Assembly (NCBI RefSeq): GCF_006402735.1
Contig: NZ_CP017174.1
Span: forward strand, 1,987,001 to 2,051,000
Direction of reading: 5' to 3'
From: Myxococcus xanthus
GTDB lineage: Bacteria > Myxococcota > Myxococcia > Myxococcales > Myxococcaceae
DNA length: 64,000 nt
Part shown: piece by piece, positions 19,531-28,620 of the stretch
How positions within the stretch are numbered: position 1 is the first letter of the stretch
How the letters are laid out: every line of letters begins with the position of its first letter
Made by a program: the position numbers and the translations under genes
The notes under the pieces: model-generated
What the model saw: only the letters and a program-made list of their open reading frames with translations
What the model was told of the DNA's origin: nothing
The model's database searches: none

Positions 19531-20292
19531 CTACTCGGAGTACTCGTAGCTGTCGACGAGCTGCCAGTTGCGGTTGTAGACGTAGCGCCGGGTGAACCAG
19601 CCGCTGTGGCAGCTGCCCGTGTTGCTGGCCTTGTAGCCATAGACGAAGCCGTTGTGGACGCGGGCCTCGATGCTCGGGTAGCCGGGGGTCTCACAGGGCT
19701 GGGTGACGCGGACGGCCTGGTAGGCGGCCTCGGCGTAGACCTGCTCCTGGCCCTCGAAGTCGTAGCGGGAGTGCACGCGCTCCGAGGTGAACGTGGCGAG
19801 CGCGCTGGCCTGCTGGGTGTTGGTCTGCGTGAGGAAGGACTGCAGGTGGGCGAGGGTGGTGGCCTCGGAGGTGAGCGTGCCGGTGAGGCGGTGCACGGCG
19901 CCGTCATTGTCGGAGAGCGCGGCGCGGATGGAGGCGATGCCAGCCGGGCCCTGGTAGACGGCGGTGTCGCCCCAGGTGAAGCTGAGGGCGCCGCCAGCGC
20001 TGTAGGCATTGAGCGCGCAATCGCCGTTGGCACCGGCCGTCTCGACGACGATGATCTTGCGGAGGCGGTGCTCGGGGTTCACGAGCGCGATGCACTCGTT
20101 GCCAGCGACACCGTCGTAGTTGGCGGCCGGGAGCACGGCCTCGACGATGTTGTGGACGCGGAACAAGGGGTCCGTGGCCTGCTGCTCGATGGACTGAACC
20201 GCATCCGTATCAGTGTCCGTCTCGGGACCGAGACAGCCAGCGGTGAGGGAAGAAGCGACGAGGAAGGACGCGAAGCTGAGGGACGTGCGCAT
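19531..20292 (-). CDS. Hypothetical lipoprotein
   Basis: 253 residues from the ATG at 20292, with a lipoprotein signal (FLVASSLTAGC, Cys near residue 20). The mature part begins with an Asp/Thr-rich linker. It then has a segment with ECIALVNPEHRLRKIIVVE, a long helix-like region (LAHLQSFLTQTNTQQASALA), and a C-terminal Tyr/Trp-rich domain with SCHSGWFTRRYVYNRNWQLV. Four Cys residues could form disulphides in the periplasm. Family not recognised. The 204 bp between it and the carotenoid oxygenase gene holds no gene. Confidence 0.75.
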   Translation of the reverse strand: MRTSLSFASFLVASSLTAGCLGPETDTDTDAVQSIEQQATDPLFRVHNIVEAVLPAANYDGVAGNECIALVNPEHRLRKIIVVETAGANGDCALNAYSAGGALSFTWGDTAVYQGPAGIASIRAALSDNDGAVHRLTGTLTSEATTLAHLQSFLTQTNTQQASALATFTSERVHSRYDFEGQEQVYAEAAYQAVRVTQPCETPGYPSIEARVHNGFVYGYKASNTGSCHSGWFTRRYVYNRNWQLVDSYEYSE

Positions 20293-20321
20293 GGCGGCGG
20301 AAGATAGCACGCCAGTTTTGC

Positions 20322-20334
20322 CCGTTTTAAACGG
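20322..20334. promoter_or_regulatory. Palindrome upstream of the 20292 lipoprotein gene
   Basis: CCGTTT and AAACGG flank one T, 30 bp before the lipoprotein start. The surrounding interval, 20293 to 20636 (344 bp), is richer in A and T than its neighbours and contains no gene I can support. Confidence 0.35.
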
Positions 20335-20636
20335 TAATAAGTGTTCCGATACGGAAAGGACAGATGCCCTGTTGGAGCACGCGGGCGGACGCTACATGCC
20401 TCTGGGTATGTGAAAAAATTCAATGACTGCGTCCGGCCGTCTCCTGTGGATTGATACAAATTTGTTACGCAAAATAGCCGGATTGCTCGATGAGGGCATT
20501 CGCGGCCCCAGGCAATCGGATAGCCAACGTAGTAGCCGATGCATGCAGGGCTCCGTGAATCCCCCGAAGGGAGTCACCAGCGTGAATCACGGACTGCCCA
20601 TCTCATCGCGGCTCGGAATGAACCGATGGCGTTGGC

Positions 20637-22178
20637 CTAGAAGTCTCGAATCGAATCCATCACCGACACCAGGGCCTCTCGATTGAGCGGCTCGGCGGGA
20701 GTCCCTTCCGTCGACCGGAGCTTTTCATCCACCGCGTCGAAGATGCCCACCAGCGCGAGATAAATCTGCTCACGCTCCTCGGTGAAGATGATGGTGTTGC
20801 GGGCATCCAGCTTGTTGAAGCCATCGGTGTAGGCCGTGACGATGGGGGTGAGCGCGGACACGAGGGCGGCGGGGGCGCGGTCCCCTTCGGATACGGCCTT
20901 GAGCGCGGCCGACCGCGCCTGGCGGTACAGCGCCGCGGCCTTCTTCGCCTGGGCTGGACTGATGTTGTCGGCCCCGTCCCAGACGCGAAAGGGGTTGTCC
21001 AGGTTCTCCGCCAGCCAGTCGGCCTTGCGCGGCTGTCGCACCGACAGGTCCAGGCCCTCGCGCGCAGCGGCCTTGAATGCTTTCTTCACTTGGGCGGCGA
21101 CGTCCGCAGGAATGCTCGTCAGCCAGAGCATTCCCAGGTGGGGGAGCTGCTCCGGGCCGGGGAACTCGTCGGGTGACATCCCGAACATGTCGCTCAACGT
21201 CAGCAGGGCCAGGGCCGGGAGCTTCGCCAATTCGGCGGTGTTCCTCAGGAAGCCCGGGGCGCCCCAGATGCGCAGCTCCGTCAGGTTTGGGAAGCGCCGC
21301 ACGATGCGCGAGGCATCCACGTCGCGCGCGGCCGCCACATGCAGGCTGTCCAGTGTGTCCAGGCCAGACCAGGGCTTGTCCGGAGCGTCCAGGCGCAAGG
21401 TCAGCCAGCGCCCATCCGCCTCGCCGTGAATCTTCAGCGCCGGGTCGGGCTGGCCGAGCAGGGACAGGTGCTCCAGTCCGTCGTTCAGATAGAGCTCGTG
21501 GACGCCCGTTACGTCGAGCGTGAGCTGGGTCAGTTGGGCTCCCCGCAGGTCGACCCGGCGCTCACCATGCTTGAGCACCTCTGATTCATAGACAAAGGGA
21601 CGGCGCCGGATGAAGTCGAACAGGCCGGGGATGGGGGCGGCAGCATTGACAGACGTCAGAATCGGCAGCGCCTCGAACACCGACAGGTCAGACGCGGCGG
21701 CGAGGTGCTCCGTATCCAACTGCTGCGTCGAGCGGAGTACCTCCATGTCGCCGACCGTGAACAGCACCCGGTTGTCGGGTGCGGCGTCCATCTGCTTGAA
21801 GAGATCGCGCTGCGCCTGGGGGATGGCCTCCCAGCGGCGCTGATTGTAGAGGTCGCTGCCGGATGGCCAGCCGCCGTAGCTGTTGACCTCCTCGTCGACG
21901 AGGGGCGGCCGGTGGCCCACCAGGGTGTAGCCCCGGGGGACCTCCGCGGACGCCCAGACATGGTCGCGGCGGTCCTTCCAGAAGAAGAAGTTGAAGTTGG
22001 CGGGGGCCATGGCCGCCACAGCGGCGGCGTCGGGCAGGGAGGGGCCCACCCAGTCCAGCGCCAGCACGGAGGCCAGCTCGTCCTTCCCCTCGACCTTCAG
22101 GGCGGTCACCTGGACCGCCGTGTAGGCGTCAAGCCGAGGGGTGTGGACGACGAAGATGTCTCCTGGCGTGGGCTTCAT
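20637..22178 (-). CDS. Hypothetical protein with leucine-rich-repeat-like region
   Basis: 513 residues, cytoplasmic by sequence. The N-terminal 90 residues form a small mixed domain (GDIFVVHTPRLDAYTAVQVT). The middle (about 205 to 365) has irregular LRR-like strands such as LTQLTLDVTGVHELYLNDGL, GLDTLDSLHVAAA, FPNLTELRIWGAPGFL and LPHLGMLWLTSIP. The C-terminal third is helical. Myxobacterial genomes carry many such proteins of unknown role. It is the sole gene between the lipoprotein and the ether-lipid operon and is probably monocistronic. Confidence 0.78.
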   Translation of the reverse strand: MKPTPGDIFVVHTPRLDAYTAVQVTALKVEGKDELASVLALDWVGPSLPDAAAVAAMAPANFNFFFWKDRRDHVWASAEVPRGYTLVGHRPPLVDEEVNSYGGWPSGSDLYNQRRWEAIPQAQRDLFKQMDAAPDNRVLFTVGDMEVLRSTQQLDTEHLAAASDLSVFEALPILTSVNAAAPIPGLFDFIRRRPFVYESEVLKHGERRVDLRGAQLTQLTLDVTGVHELYLNDGLEHLSLLGQPDPALKIHGEADGRWLTLRLDAPDKPWSGLDTLDSLHVAAARDVDASRIVRRFPNLTELRIWGAPGFLRNTAELAKLPALALLTLSDMFGMSPDEFPGPEQLPHLGMLWLTSIPADVAAQVKKAFKAAAREGLDLSVRQPRKADWLAENLDNPFRVWDGADNISPAQAKKAAALYRQARSAALKAVSEGDRAPAALVSALTPIVTAYTDGFNKLDARNTIIFTEEREQIYLALVGIFDAVDEKLRSTEGTPAEPLNREALVSVMDSIRDF

Positions 22179-22291
22179 GGTCGACCGGGTCCGTAAGAGG
22201 GTTGGTTCGGACCCAGTCTAGGCCATGCGCCGCATCGCTCCCTCGTTGTTTGAGGGGGAGGTGCAGCGACGGAGCGCCGCCCCTCCAGACT

Positions 22292-23257
22292 TCAGCCCGC
22301 CAGGGGCGTCTGCCGCGCCTGCGCCTCGCGCAGCCACGCCACCGTGTCGCTCAGTGTCTGCCGGTGGCTCCGCGGCCGGTAGTCGAGCTCCTCGTGGCTC
22401 CACAGCGTCTTGAACCCCCAGTGGCACGTCGACATCTCGAGCACCACGGGGTCCGGCAGCTTCTTGAGCGGCACGTGGGAGCCGAGCTTCGCGAGCCCGT
22501 CGACGACGAGCGTCGGCACTCCGGGACGGTTCACCCGGATGCCGGCGACCTCGCCCACGCGCTCGAAGAAGGTGCGCAGGGGCAGGGTGGTGCCGGGCAG
22601 GTGGTACGTGTCCCGCCAGTCGGCCTTCTTCGCCAGCACGGCGAGCGCATGCGCCACGTCCCGCACGTCGGTGAAGGCGATGCCACCCGTGGGGATGAAG
22701 GGGAGGCGCCCGTTCAGTACGCGGGCCACGTTGGTTGTCGAGCGGCCCAAGGTGTCCCCGGGGCCGAGGAGCACCGGAGGCCGCACCACCGTCATCTCCA
22801 CGCCGAGCTGCCTGGCCAGCTTCCGCGACTGTTGCTCGGCGAGAATCTTCGACAGGTAGTAGGGCCACCGGCCCACGAGCGCCTCGGCGTAGAGGGAATG
22901 CTCGTCTGCCTCGATGGTCGGATGGGAGAAGCAGCCCACCGTGCCTGACGTCGACACCAGCACCAGCCGGGCGTCGAGCGCCTTCGCGGCGCGCACCATG
23001 GCCAGTGAGCTGTCGATGTTGAAGCGCACCATCTCGTCGGCGTGCTGCCGGCTGTGGTGGACCATTCCCGCGGAGTGAATCAGCACCTTCACGCCCTGCG
23101 CCTGGGACAGCCACGCGTCAGGGTCGAGCGGCGTGCCCGACACCTGGGCCACCGGGCCCGGCAGCGGCGAGCGAACCAGCGCCACGGCGTCGTCGCCCAG
23201 CGTCTCCAGCAGGTTGCGTCCGAGGAACCCACTGGCTCCCGTCACGAGTGTCTTCAC
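22292..23257 (-). CDS. NAD(P)-dependent epimerase/SDR, third gene of the ether-lipid operon
   Basis: 321 residues. The Rossmann motif is TLVTGASGFLGRNLLETL at the N-terminus, and the extended-SDR catalytic pair is in WPYYLSKILAEQQ (YxxxK). STSGTVG supplies the catalytic Ser/Thr strand. The GTG at 23257 overlaps the stop of the fusion gene as GTGA, so it is translated by coupling. In ether-lipid synthesis the product of alkylglycerone-phosphate synthase must be reduced at its ketone. This enzyme is a natural candidate for that 1-alkyl-dihydroxyacetone-phosphate reductase step, which is inference from position. It could also act on another lipid intermediate. Confidence 0.88.
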   Translation of the reverse strand: MKTLVTGASGFLGRNLLETLGDDAVALVRSPLPGPVAQVSGTPLDPDAWLSQAQGVKVLIHSAGMVHHSRQHADEMVRFNIDSSLAMVRAAKALDARLVLVSTSGTVGCFSHPTIEADEHSLYAEALVGRWPYYLSKILAEQQSRKLARQLGVEMTVVRPPVLLGPGDTLGRSTTNVARVLNGRLPFIPTGGIAFTDVRDVAHALAVLAKKADWRDTYHLPGTTLPLRTFFERVGEVAGIRVNRPGVPTLVVDGLAKLGSHVPLKKLPDPVVLEMSTCHWGFKTLWSHEELDYRPRSHRQTLSDTVAWLREAQARQTPLAG

Positions 23258-25860
23258 GGCTGAACCCCGCGCCAGGCGCATGCTTCATGGAACCGCGAGA
23301 GCTCCGCCGCGTTCGGCCCCCACTCGAAGTTGTCACCCGCGGGCTTCACGATGTCGCGCGACACCAGCGCCTGCACCACGCCATCGAGGTGCGGCCGGTG
23401 CGTCACCGCCACGGCCTTCAGCTCGTCGGGCGCGCGCACCTTCGTCGCCTCCTGGTAGTCGCGCACGACAGGCTCGAAGAGCGCCTTCACCACGGCGTCG
23501 ACGCGCGCGTCGCTCAGCTCGGCCAGCGGCGTGGCGCACCAACGGTAGCGCGACAGGTGGTCCTCCAGCGCGGGATTGCCGGGCTGCCGGGCCAGCACGT
23601 CACCGGCGAACCAGTGCTGCCACTGGTTCCGGAGCGAGTGCGCCAGCGCCGGAGACAGGGGGCTGGGGACGGGCAGGTCGCTGTCGAGCACGCGGCCTCC
23701 GCGCCGCTCGATGGCCTCACGCAGCCACGCTTCATCCACGCCCGGAATCGGATTCTCGGCGAGGAACGTGCGCAGATGGAAGCTGCTCACCGTGGTGTGG
23801 CGCTGCAGCTCGGCCATGAGTGTATGGCTCAGCGCGCGGACGTCGGTGTCGGGGTTGAGCGCCAGCGGCGCGCCACACGACAGATGCACACGGCCCAACT
23901 GCACCTGGCCCCGCGTCAGCTTCGTGAGCCACGACAGCACGCCGGTGAGCGTCATCTTCGGACGCGGCTTGCCGGACAGCTCCTCCGACAGGGACGCCTC
24001 CTCCGGCAGCCGGTCGTAGGAGATGGCGATGGGCAACACGACGAACTGGCGCTTCGTGTTCTGCAGCGCGCGCAACAGCCCGCGCTTGGGCGGCAGCATC
24101 AGCCGCGCGCGACTGCGCTGCCCTTCGACGAAGAACATGAGCGAAGCGTTCTTCTCGGTGAGCCGGCGCAGCTCCTCGCCCAGCTCCGGCACCTCGCGGC
24201 CCACGCCGCGCTTGATGAAGAAGGCCTGCGAGTCCTTGAGAATCGGCCCCACCACGGGGATGCGGCCGAACTCCTCCGCGGCGGCGATGTGCGGCATCGA
24301 GATGCCCAGCTCCGGGTGCTGGAAGCACAGGTAGCTGGTCAGCAGGAAGTCGAAGTAGCTGCGGTGGGTGGGCGCCAGCACCACCAGCGTGCCGGGGGGC
24401 ACCTGCGCCATCGCGCGCTCGAACGACGGCCGGTCGAACGTCACGTCGCTGGTGCAGTGGCGGAACGTCTTGCGCAGCGCATAGCCAAACACCTTGTGCG
24501 TGGTATTGCCCACGCCGCGCTCCTGGACCCACGCCCGGTCGCCGCGCGCGTCGTCGTGCTTTGGCCCGGCGAAGGACACCTGGCTCTCATCGCGCGACAG
24601 CAGGTGGCGGTACATGCCCTCGTTCACCACGCGCACGTACTCGAAAGGCTCGAAGCCGGGGACCTCCAGCGGCGTGCTGCGCACGAAGTCGAAGGTGTGG
24701 TGCGTGAAGTACGCGAAGCCCTCGTTGAGGTACTGCACCTTCTCGTCGGCGCGCACCAGCCGGCGGTGGGCCTTGGCCTGGCCGAACAGCGCGAGCGCCG
24801 CCTTCTGCAATTGCACCGGCAGCTCCCGGCGCATCAGGTCGACCGCGTCGAAGCCGTGGTCCTTGCGGCCGACGAACATGTCGGGCGCCTTCACCACGCC
24901 GGGGCGGTGCTTGAACCACTCGATGGTCGACGCCGCGGCCATGTCGATGCGCAGCGCGCGCTGCACACCCATGGTGGCGTGAACGATGGGGACGGCCTGG
25001 TCGGGCTTCGGCATGGGGCCGAACACCGAACGCACGACTTCACTGGCGACCACATCCACCGGCACCACGTCCAGGCGCACCGACGGATCGGCGTTGAAGG
25101 CGCGCACCACGCCCAGGCCGCTGTACAGCAGGCAGCCCGCGAGCGCCGCCGGGCTGTCGAGCCAGGCCGGGAAGGGCGTGCGGTGGGCCGCCGAGACGAT
25201 GCTGGGGCGCACGATGACGACGGGCAGGTGGCCGCGGCGTTCACAGATGAGGTGCTCGGCGACGCTCTTGGTGAGCGTGTACGTGTTGGGGTGGCCGGTG
25301 AGCTCCAGCCACTCGCGGCCGTCGCCCTGCGCCACCTGGAAGGCCTCGTAGAGCTCCGCGGCGGGCTTGGGCAGGTGCGCCAGCTTCTCTTCGATGGGGC
25401 CGGGCCGCCACACGCTGACGTAGGCCGTCGACACGTCGACCATGCCCACCACCTTGGGGCACGTGCGCGCGAGCTCCAGCACCGACAGCGCGCTCCGGAT
25501 GTTGGCCGAGGTCGCCTGCGCCAGCGGCAGGTCGAACTCCACGCTGGCGGCGCAGTGCACGACGTGCGTGACGTGCTGTCGCACGGCGTCGGCGTCGGCG
25601 GGAGACAGGCCGCAAGCGGGCTGTTCGAGGTCGCCGCTCACCACCGCGACGCGCTCCGTCCAGCCAGCCTGGAGGCGCGAGAAGCACTCGGCCTGCGCCA
25701 CCTTCGCGAAGCGCTCCGTCGCCGAATGCACGCGGCCCTGGCGGTCCTTCGACTCGCGCACCAGCACCGTGACGCGCTCGACGCCCTGCGCGAGCAGCGC
25801 CTCCAGCACCACCTTGCCAACGAACCCCGTGACGCCGGTGAGAAATACGTGGCGGGACAT
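23254..25860 (-). CDS. Fatty acyl-CoA reductase / glycerol(dihydroxyacetone)-phosphate acyltransferase fusion
   Basis: 868 residues with two enzymes. Residues 1 to about 400 are a male-sterility/FAR-type reductase: FLTGVTGFVGKVVLEALLAQ for NAD(P)H binding, VDVSTAYVS, and catalytic YTLTK near 195. Residues about 440 to 868 are a PlsB/GNPAT-type acyltransferase with HRSYFD (the HX4D box) near 498, then FFIKRGVGRE and MFFVEGQRSR (glycerol-phosphate site). The two halves supply what ether lipid synthesis needs: a fatty alcohol and an acylated dihydroxyacetone phosphate. The ATG at 25860 shares its A with the agpS TGA, so the genes are coupled. Strong call on domains; combined role inferred from neighbours. 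Confidence 0.92.
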   Translation of the reverse strand: MSRHVFLTGVTGFVGKVVLEALLAQGVERVTVLVRESKDRQGRVHSATERFAKVAQAECFSRLQAGWTERVAVVSGDLEQPACGLSPADADAVRQHVTHVVHCAASVEFDLPLAQATSANIRSALSVLELARTCPKVVGMVDVSTAYVSVWRPGPIEEKLAHLPKPAAELYEAFQVAQGDGREWLELTGHPNTYTLTKSVAEHLICERRGHLPVVIVRPSIVSAAHRTPFPAWLDSPAALAGCLLYSGLGVVRAFNADPSVRLDVVPVDVVASEVVRSVFGPMPKPDQAVPIVHATMGVQRALRIDMAAASTIEWFKHRPGVVKAPDMFVGRKDHGFDAVDLMRRELPVQLQKAALALFGQAKAHRRLVRADEKVQYLNEGFAYFTHHTFDFVRSTPLEVPGFEPFEYVRVVNEGMYRHLLSRDESQVSFAGPKHDDARGDRAWVQERGVGNTTHKVFGYALRKTFRHCTSDVTFDRPSFERAMAQVPPGTLVVLAPTHRSYFDFLLTSYLCFQHPELGISMPHIAAAEEFGRIPVVGPILKDSQAFFIKRGVGREVPELGEELRRLTEKNASLMFFVEGQRSRARLMLPPKRGLLRALQNTKRQFVVLPIAISYDRLPEEASLSEELSGKPRPKMTLTGVLSWLTKLTRGQVQLGRVHLSCGAPLALNPDTDVRALSHTLMAELQRHTTVSSFHLRTFLAENPIPGVDEAWLREAIERRGGRVLDSDLPVPSPLSPALAHSLRNQWQHWFAGDVLARQPGNPALEDHLSRYRWCATPLAELSDARVDAVVKALFEPVVRDYQEATKVRAPDELKAVAVTHRPHLDGVVQALVSRDIVKPAGDNFEWGPNAAELSRFHEACAWRGVQP

Positions 25861-27755
25861 CAGTGCGCCTCCTCATCCGGGGTCAGGGCCACCGGGCCGT
25901 TGATTCCGCAGTTCGACGCGCCGAAGACGTTGTCGGGGTCGATGGCGGCCTTCACCTTGCGGTTGAGGGTCAACGCGGCTTCCGAGTACACCTCGGGCAG
26001 GAAGTCGCGGCGAATCTTCCCGACGCCGTGGTGATGCGACAGCGAGCCGCCGGCGGCCAGGATCTCCTCACGCGCCGCGTGCTCGAGCGCCGCGTACGCG
26101 CCCACCGGGTCGCTGACGCCGCGCGCGTAGAAGCCCAGGTAGAAATAGATGACCACGCCCGTTTGGTAGACTTGCGTGAAGCGGCCGGTGAAGAAGACCT
26201 TGCCCGGCAGGCCCAGCGCGGCGTGCTCCTTCTCGACGCGGCGCTGCACGCGCTCGTAGAGGTCCATGGCACGGCTCCACGGCACGCTCGTCTCGAAGCT
26301 CTCGGCGATGGCCCAGTGCTCGAAGGTGAGGTCCCGGATGTACGCGATGCCGAAGGTCAGCTGATAGCCGCGCTCACCGTTGGCGCCACCGCCCTTCATG
26401 CCGCCGTGCTCCGAGGCGATGCGGTACACCGTCTTCTCCTGGAAGGCGACCTCCTCGCGCGAGCCCTCGAAGACGAGGGTGGCCACGGCGAGCTTGTACG
26501 GGTCGAAGCCCTTGAGCTTCGTCACCACGGCCTTCTCGAGCTCGCTCTTCACCTTCGCGGCCAGCCCGTGCTTGGCTGGCTTGAGCGCCTGGCCGAAGTG
26601 GAACTGGGTGTTGTCCATCACCCGCACGCTGGCCGGCACCGCTCCCGACTGCTGGAGCGCGTAGAGGAACGAGAGGCCCGTTTCGAGGTCGGGGAAGATG
26701 ACCGAGCCGTAGCGCTGCACTTCGGGAAGCGGGAACAGCTTCACCACCGCCGTGGTGACGATGCCGAAGTTGCCCTCGCTGCCGAACATGTACTGGCGCG
26801 GGTTGACGCCCACGCTCTCCCGGGGGGCCTGACGCGGGCGTTCCACGATGCCCTGGGGCGTGACGACCTGCATGTCGAGCACCAGGTCCTCGATGTTGCC
26901 GTAGCGGTTCTTCTTCATGCCGCTGGCGTTCGTGGCAATCCACCCGCCGAGCGTGGAGAACTCGAGGCTGTCCGGCTCATGGCCCATGGTGAAGCCGAAC
27001 TTCGCGAGCTCCTCCATCAGGTGGCGGCCCGTGGCGCCCGCCTCGATGCAGGCCATGCGGTTGACGGGGTCCACCCACAGAATCCGGTTCATCTGCCGCA
27101 TGTCGACGGCGATGACCAGGCGCTCCTCGGAGAGCGGGATGCGCAGTGCCTCCGTCACATTGGTGCCGCCGCCGAAGGGGATGACACAGGCGCCGTGCTG
27201 GGTGGCGACCTCCACCAGTCGCACCACCTCATCGTGGCTGCGCGGGAAGATGACGAGGTCGGGCACCCGGTCCAGCTTCCCGTAGCGGATGGCCCAGATT
27301 TCACCGCCGGTGTGGCCGTGGCCACGGCGCAGGCGCTGCTTGGGGTCGTCGGTGAGCTGCTCTTCCTTCAGGAACTCGCGCAGCGCCGCTACAAGCTTGT
27401 CGTTCTTCTTCGCCGCGGGAATCTCGGGCGGGTAGTGCGGCTCGTTGCGATTGTCGTACCCCAGCGGCGAGGCCAGCTTGCCGGCGAACCACGGCATCAA
27501 GTCTGGCAGCGCGACATTGCTGATGTTGTAGCGGGTGCCCGTGAGGACGGTGCTCCCGTCGGGCTTCACCACGAAACGCGTGTCGGCGAAGCCCCAGCCC
27601 TCGAGTGATTCCTCGTCCTTCGACGCGGCAGGCGTCGGCGGCGTGAAGCGCGTGTCTCCGGAGGAAGGCGTGGGTGACGGGCTGCCGAAGCGCTCGCTCA
27701 CCTCGTTCAGCGCCACATTCCCAAGACGGCGCATCAAACCTGATTGTTTAGCCAT
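25860..27755 (-). CDS. agpS: Alkylglycerone-phosphate synthase (alkyl-DHAP synthase)
   Basis: 631 residues. It exchanges the acyl chain of acyl-dihydroxyacetone phosphate for a fatty alcohol, forming the ether bond; FAD enzyme. Evidence: an N-terminal EGWGFADTRFVV segment as in animal AGPS, FAD-binding PCMH motifs VIPFGGGTNV, MGHEPDSLEFSTLGGWIATN and KKNRYGNIEDLV, and the AGPS signature SHHHGVGKIRRDF near the C-terminus, which separates it from glycolate oxidase. The ATG at 27755 is preferred to a GTG at 27761. It heads a coupled operon with the reductase/acyltransferase fusion and an SDR. Ether lipids in Myxococcus are linked to fruiting-body development (known biology; not shown here). Confidence 0.95.
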   Translation of the reverse strand: MAKQSGLMRRLGNVALNEVSERFGSPSPTPSSGDTRFTPPTPAASKDEESLEGWGFADTRFVVKPDGSTVLTGTRYNISNVALPDLMPWFAGKLASPLGYDNRNEPHYPPEIPAAKKNDKLVAALREFLKEEQLTDDPKQRLRRGHGHTGGEIWAIRYGKLDRVPDLVIFPRSHDEVVRLVEVATQHGACVIPFGGGTNVTEALRIPLSEERLVIAVDMRQMNRILWVDPVNRMACIEAGATGRHLMEELAKFGFTMGHEPDSLEFSTLGGWIATNASGMKKNRYGNIEDLVLDMQVVTPQGIVERPRQAPRESVGVNPRQYMFGSEGNFGIVTTAVVKLFPLPEVQRYGSVIFPDLETGLSFLYALQQSGAVPASVRVMDNTQFHFGQALKPAKHGLAAKVKSELEKAVVTKLKGFDPYKLAVATLVFEGSREEVAFQEKTVYRIASEHGGMKGGGANGERGYQLTFGIAYIRDLTFEHWAIAESFETSVPWSRAMDLYERVQRRVEKEHAALGLPGKVFFTGRFTQVYQTGVVIYFYLGFYARGVSDPVGAYAALEHAAREEILAAGGSLSHHHGVGKIRRDFLPEVYSEAALTLNRKVKAAIDPDNVFGASNCGINGPVALTPDEEAH

Positions 27756-27846
27756 GGTCACTCGCAGTCGTACACAGGGCCCTCTCCCCCGTCAACGCGC
27801 GCGGGTTACGCAGGTGCGCACTGCGTTACGCGATTTCGGAACCGTG

Positions 27847-27888
27847 AGTCTCGTAAGTGGGTTGTTTCCGAGACCCGAAGTCTCGTAA
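27847..27888. promoter_or_regulatory. Candidate TetR operator cluster between agpS and the TetR gene
   Basis: AGTCTCGTAA occurs twice as a direct repeat, at 27847 and 27879. Between them CGAGAC at 27869 forms a perfect inverted repeat with GTCTCG at 27880 (5-base spacer). The cluster ends 9 bp before the TetR start and lies about 90 bp upstream of agpS, so it probably serves both promoters. Confidence 0.65.
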
Positions 27889-27897
27889 AGGCGTGTC

Positions 27898-28422
27898 ATG
27901 CGGACGGGACGACCCAGGGACGAAAAAGTGCGCCTGGCCATTCTCACGGCGGCGCAGGAGTTGGTGCTGGAGAAGGGCTATGCGGCGGTGACGACCGCTG
28001 ACGTGGCGGAGCGCGCGGGGGCTGGGAAGCAGACCATCTACCGTTGGTGGCCGGGCAAGGGGGCGCTGGTGCTCGACGCGTTCTCCGAGTGGGTGAGTCA
28101 GGCGCCCCGTATGAGCCGGCGCAAGCCTTCCCTGTCCTCGACGCTGGTGGAGTTCTGCCGGGGGGCCTCGGAGGCGGCGCCCGTGCTGCGAGCGCTGATG
28201 GCGGAGGCGCAATTCGACGAGGACCTCCACCGGCGGCTCATCGCCCAACTGGTGCGCCCGCGGGGTGACGAGCTCCGGGCGTGCCTCGCCGACCGCCGGC
28301 CCGCCGACCGGGAGCTCGTGGTCAACGTGCTCTCCGGCCTGGTGTGGCAGCGCCTCATGCTCAATGAGCCACTGGACGCACGTTTCGTGCGCTTCGCGCT
28401 GCGGGTGGTTCAGCGCATCTGA
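27898..28422 (+). CDS. TetR family regulator, divergent from the ether-lipid operon
   Basis: 174 residues. The HTH covers about 10 to 58 (LAILTAAQELVLEKGYAAVT, then VAERAGAGKQTIYRWWPGKG), a very close match to the TetR consensus. The C-terminal ligand domain contains LRALMAEAQFDEDLHRRLIA and LVNVLSGLVWQRLMLNEPLD written as LVVNVLSGLVWQRLML. The start ATG at 27898 lies just after a repeat cluster likely to be its own operator. By position it should repress itself and agpS. The ligand may be an acyl or alkyl lipid, which is inference only. Confidence 0.9.
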   Translation: MRTGRPRDEKVRLAILTAAQELVLEKGYAAVTTADVAERAGAGKQTIYRWWPGKGALVLDAFSEWVSQAPRMSRRKPSLSSTLVEFCRGASEAAPVLRALMAEAQFDEDLHRRLIAQLVRPRGDELRACLADRRPADRELVVNVLSGLVWQRLMLNEPLDARFVRFALRVVQRI

Positions 28423-28620
28423 GGCGGCCGGCTCTGTTGGGGGCAACCGGGGAGGCGTGGAACGCGGTGGCGACTCGGGGTCCGCTTGTGCTAGCTAGCC
28501 GGAGCCACTTGACGCTCCGATGGCGGCCGCGACATCTCGTTGCGACCGTAGGGTGTCCTCGAGTGGCTCCGCCAGGCGTGCGCCTCTCGAGCATTCACCA
28601 CGTTGTTGCTGGAGGCTCAC

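Noticed and set aside
23248..26034. 928-codon open frame on the + strand
   Set aside because: It lies opposite the reductase/acyltransferase fusion and agpS and has His/Arg/Gln/Leu-rich shadow composition.
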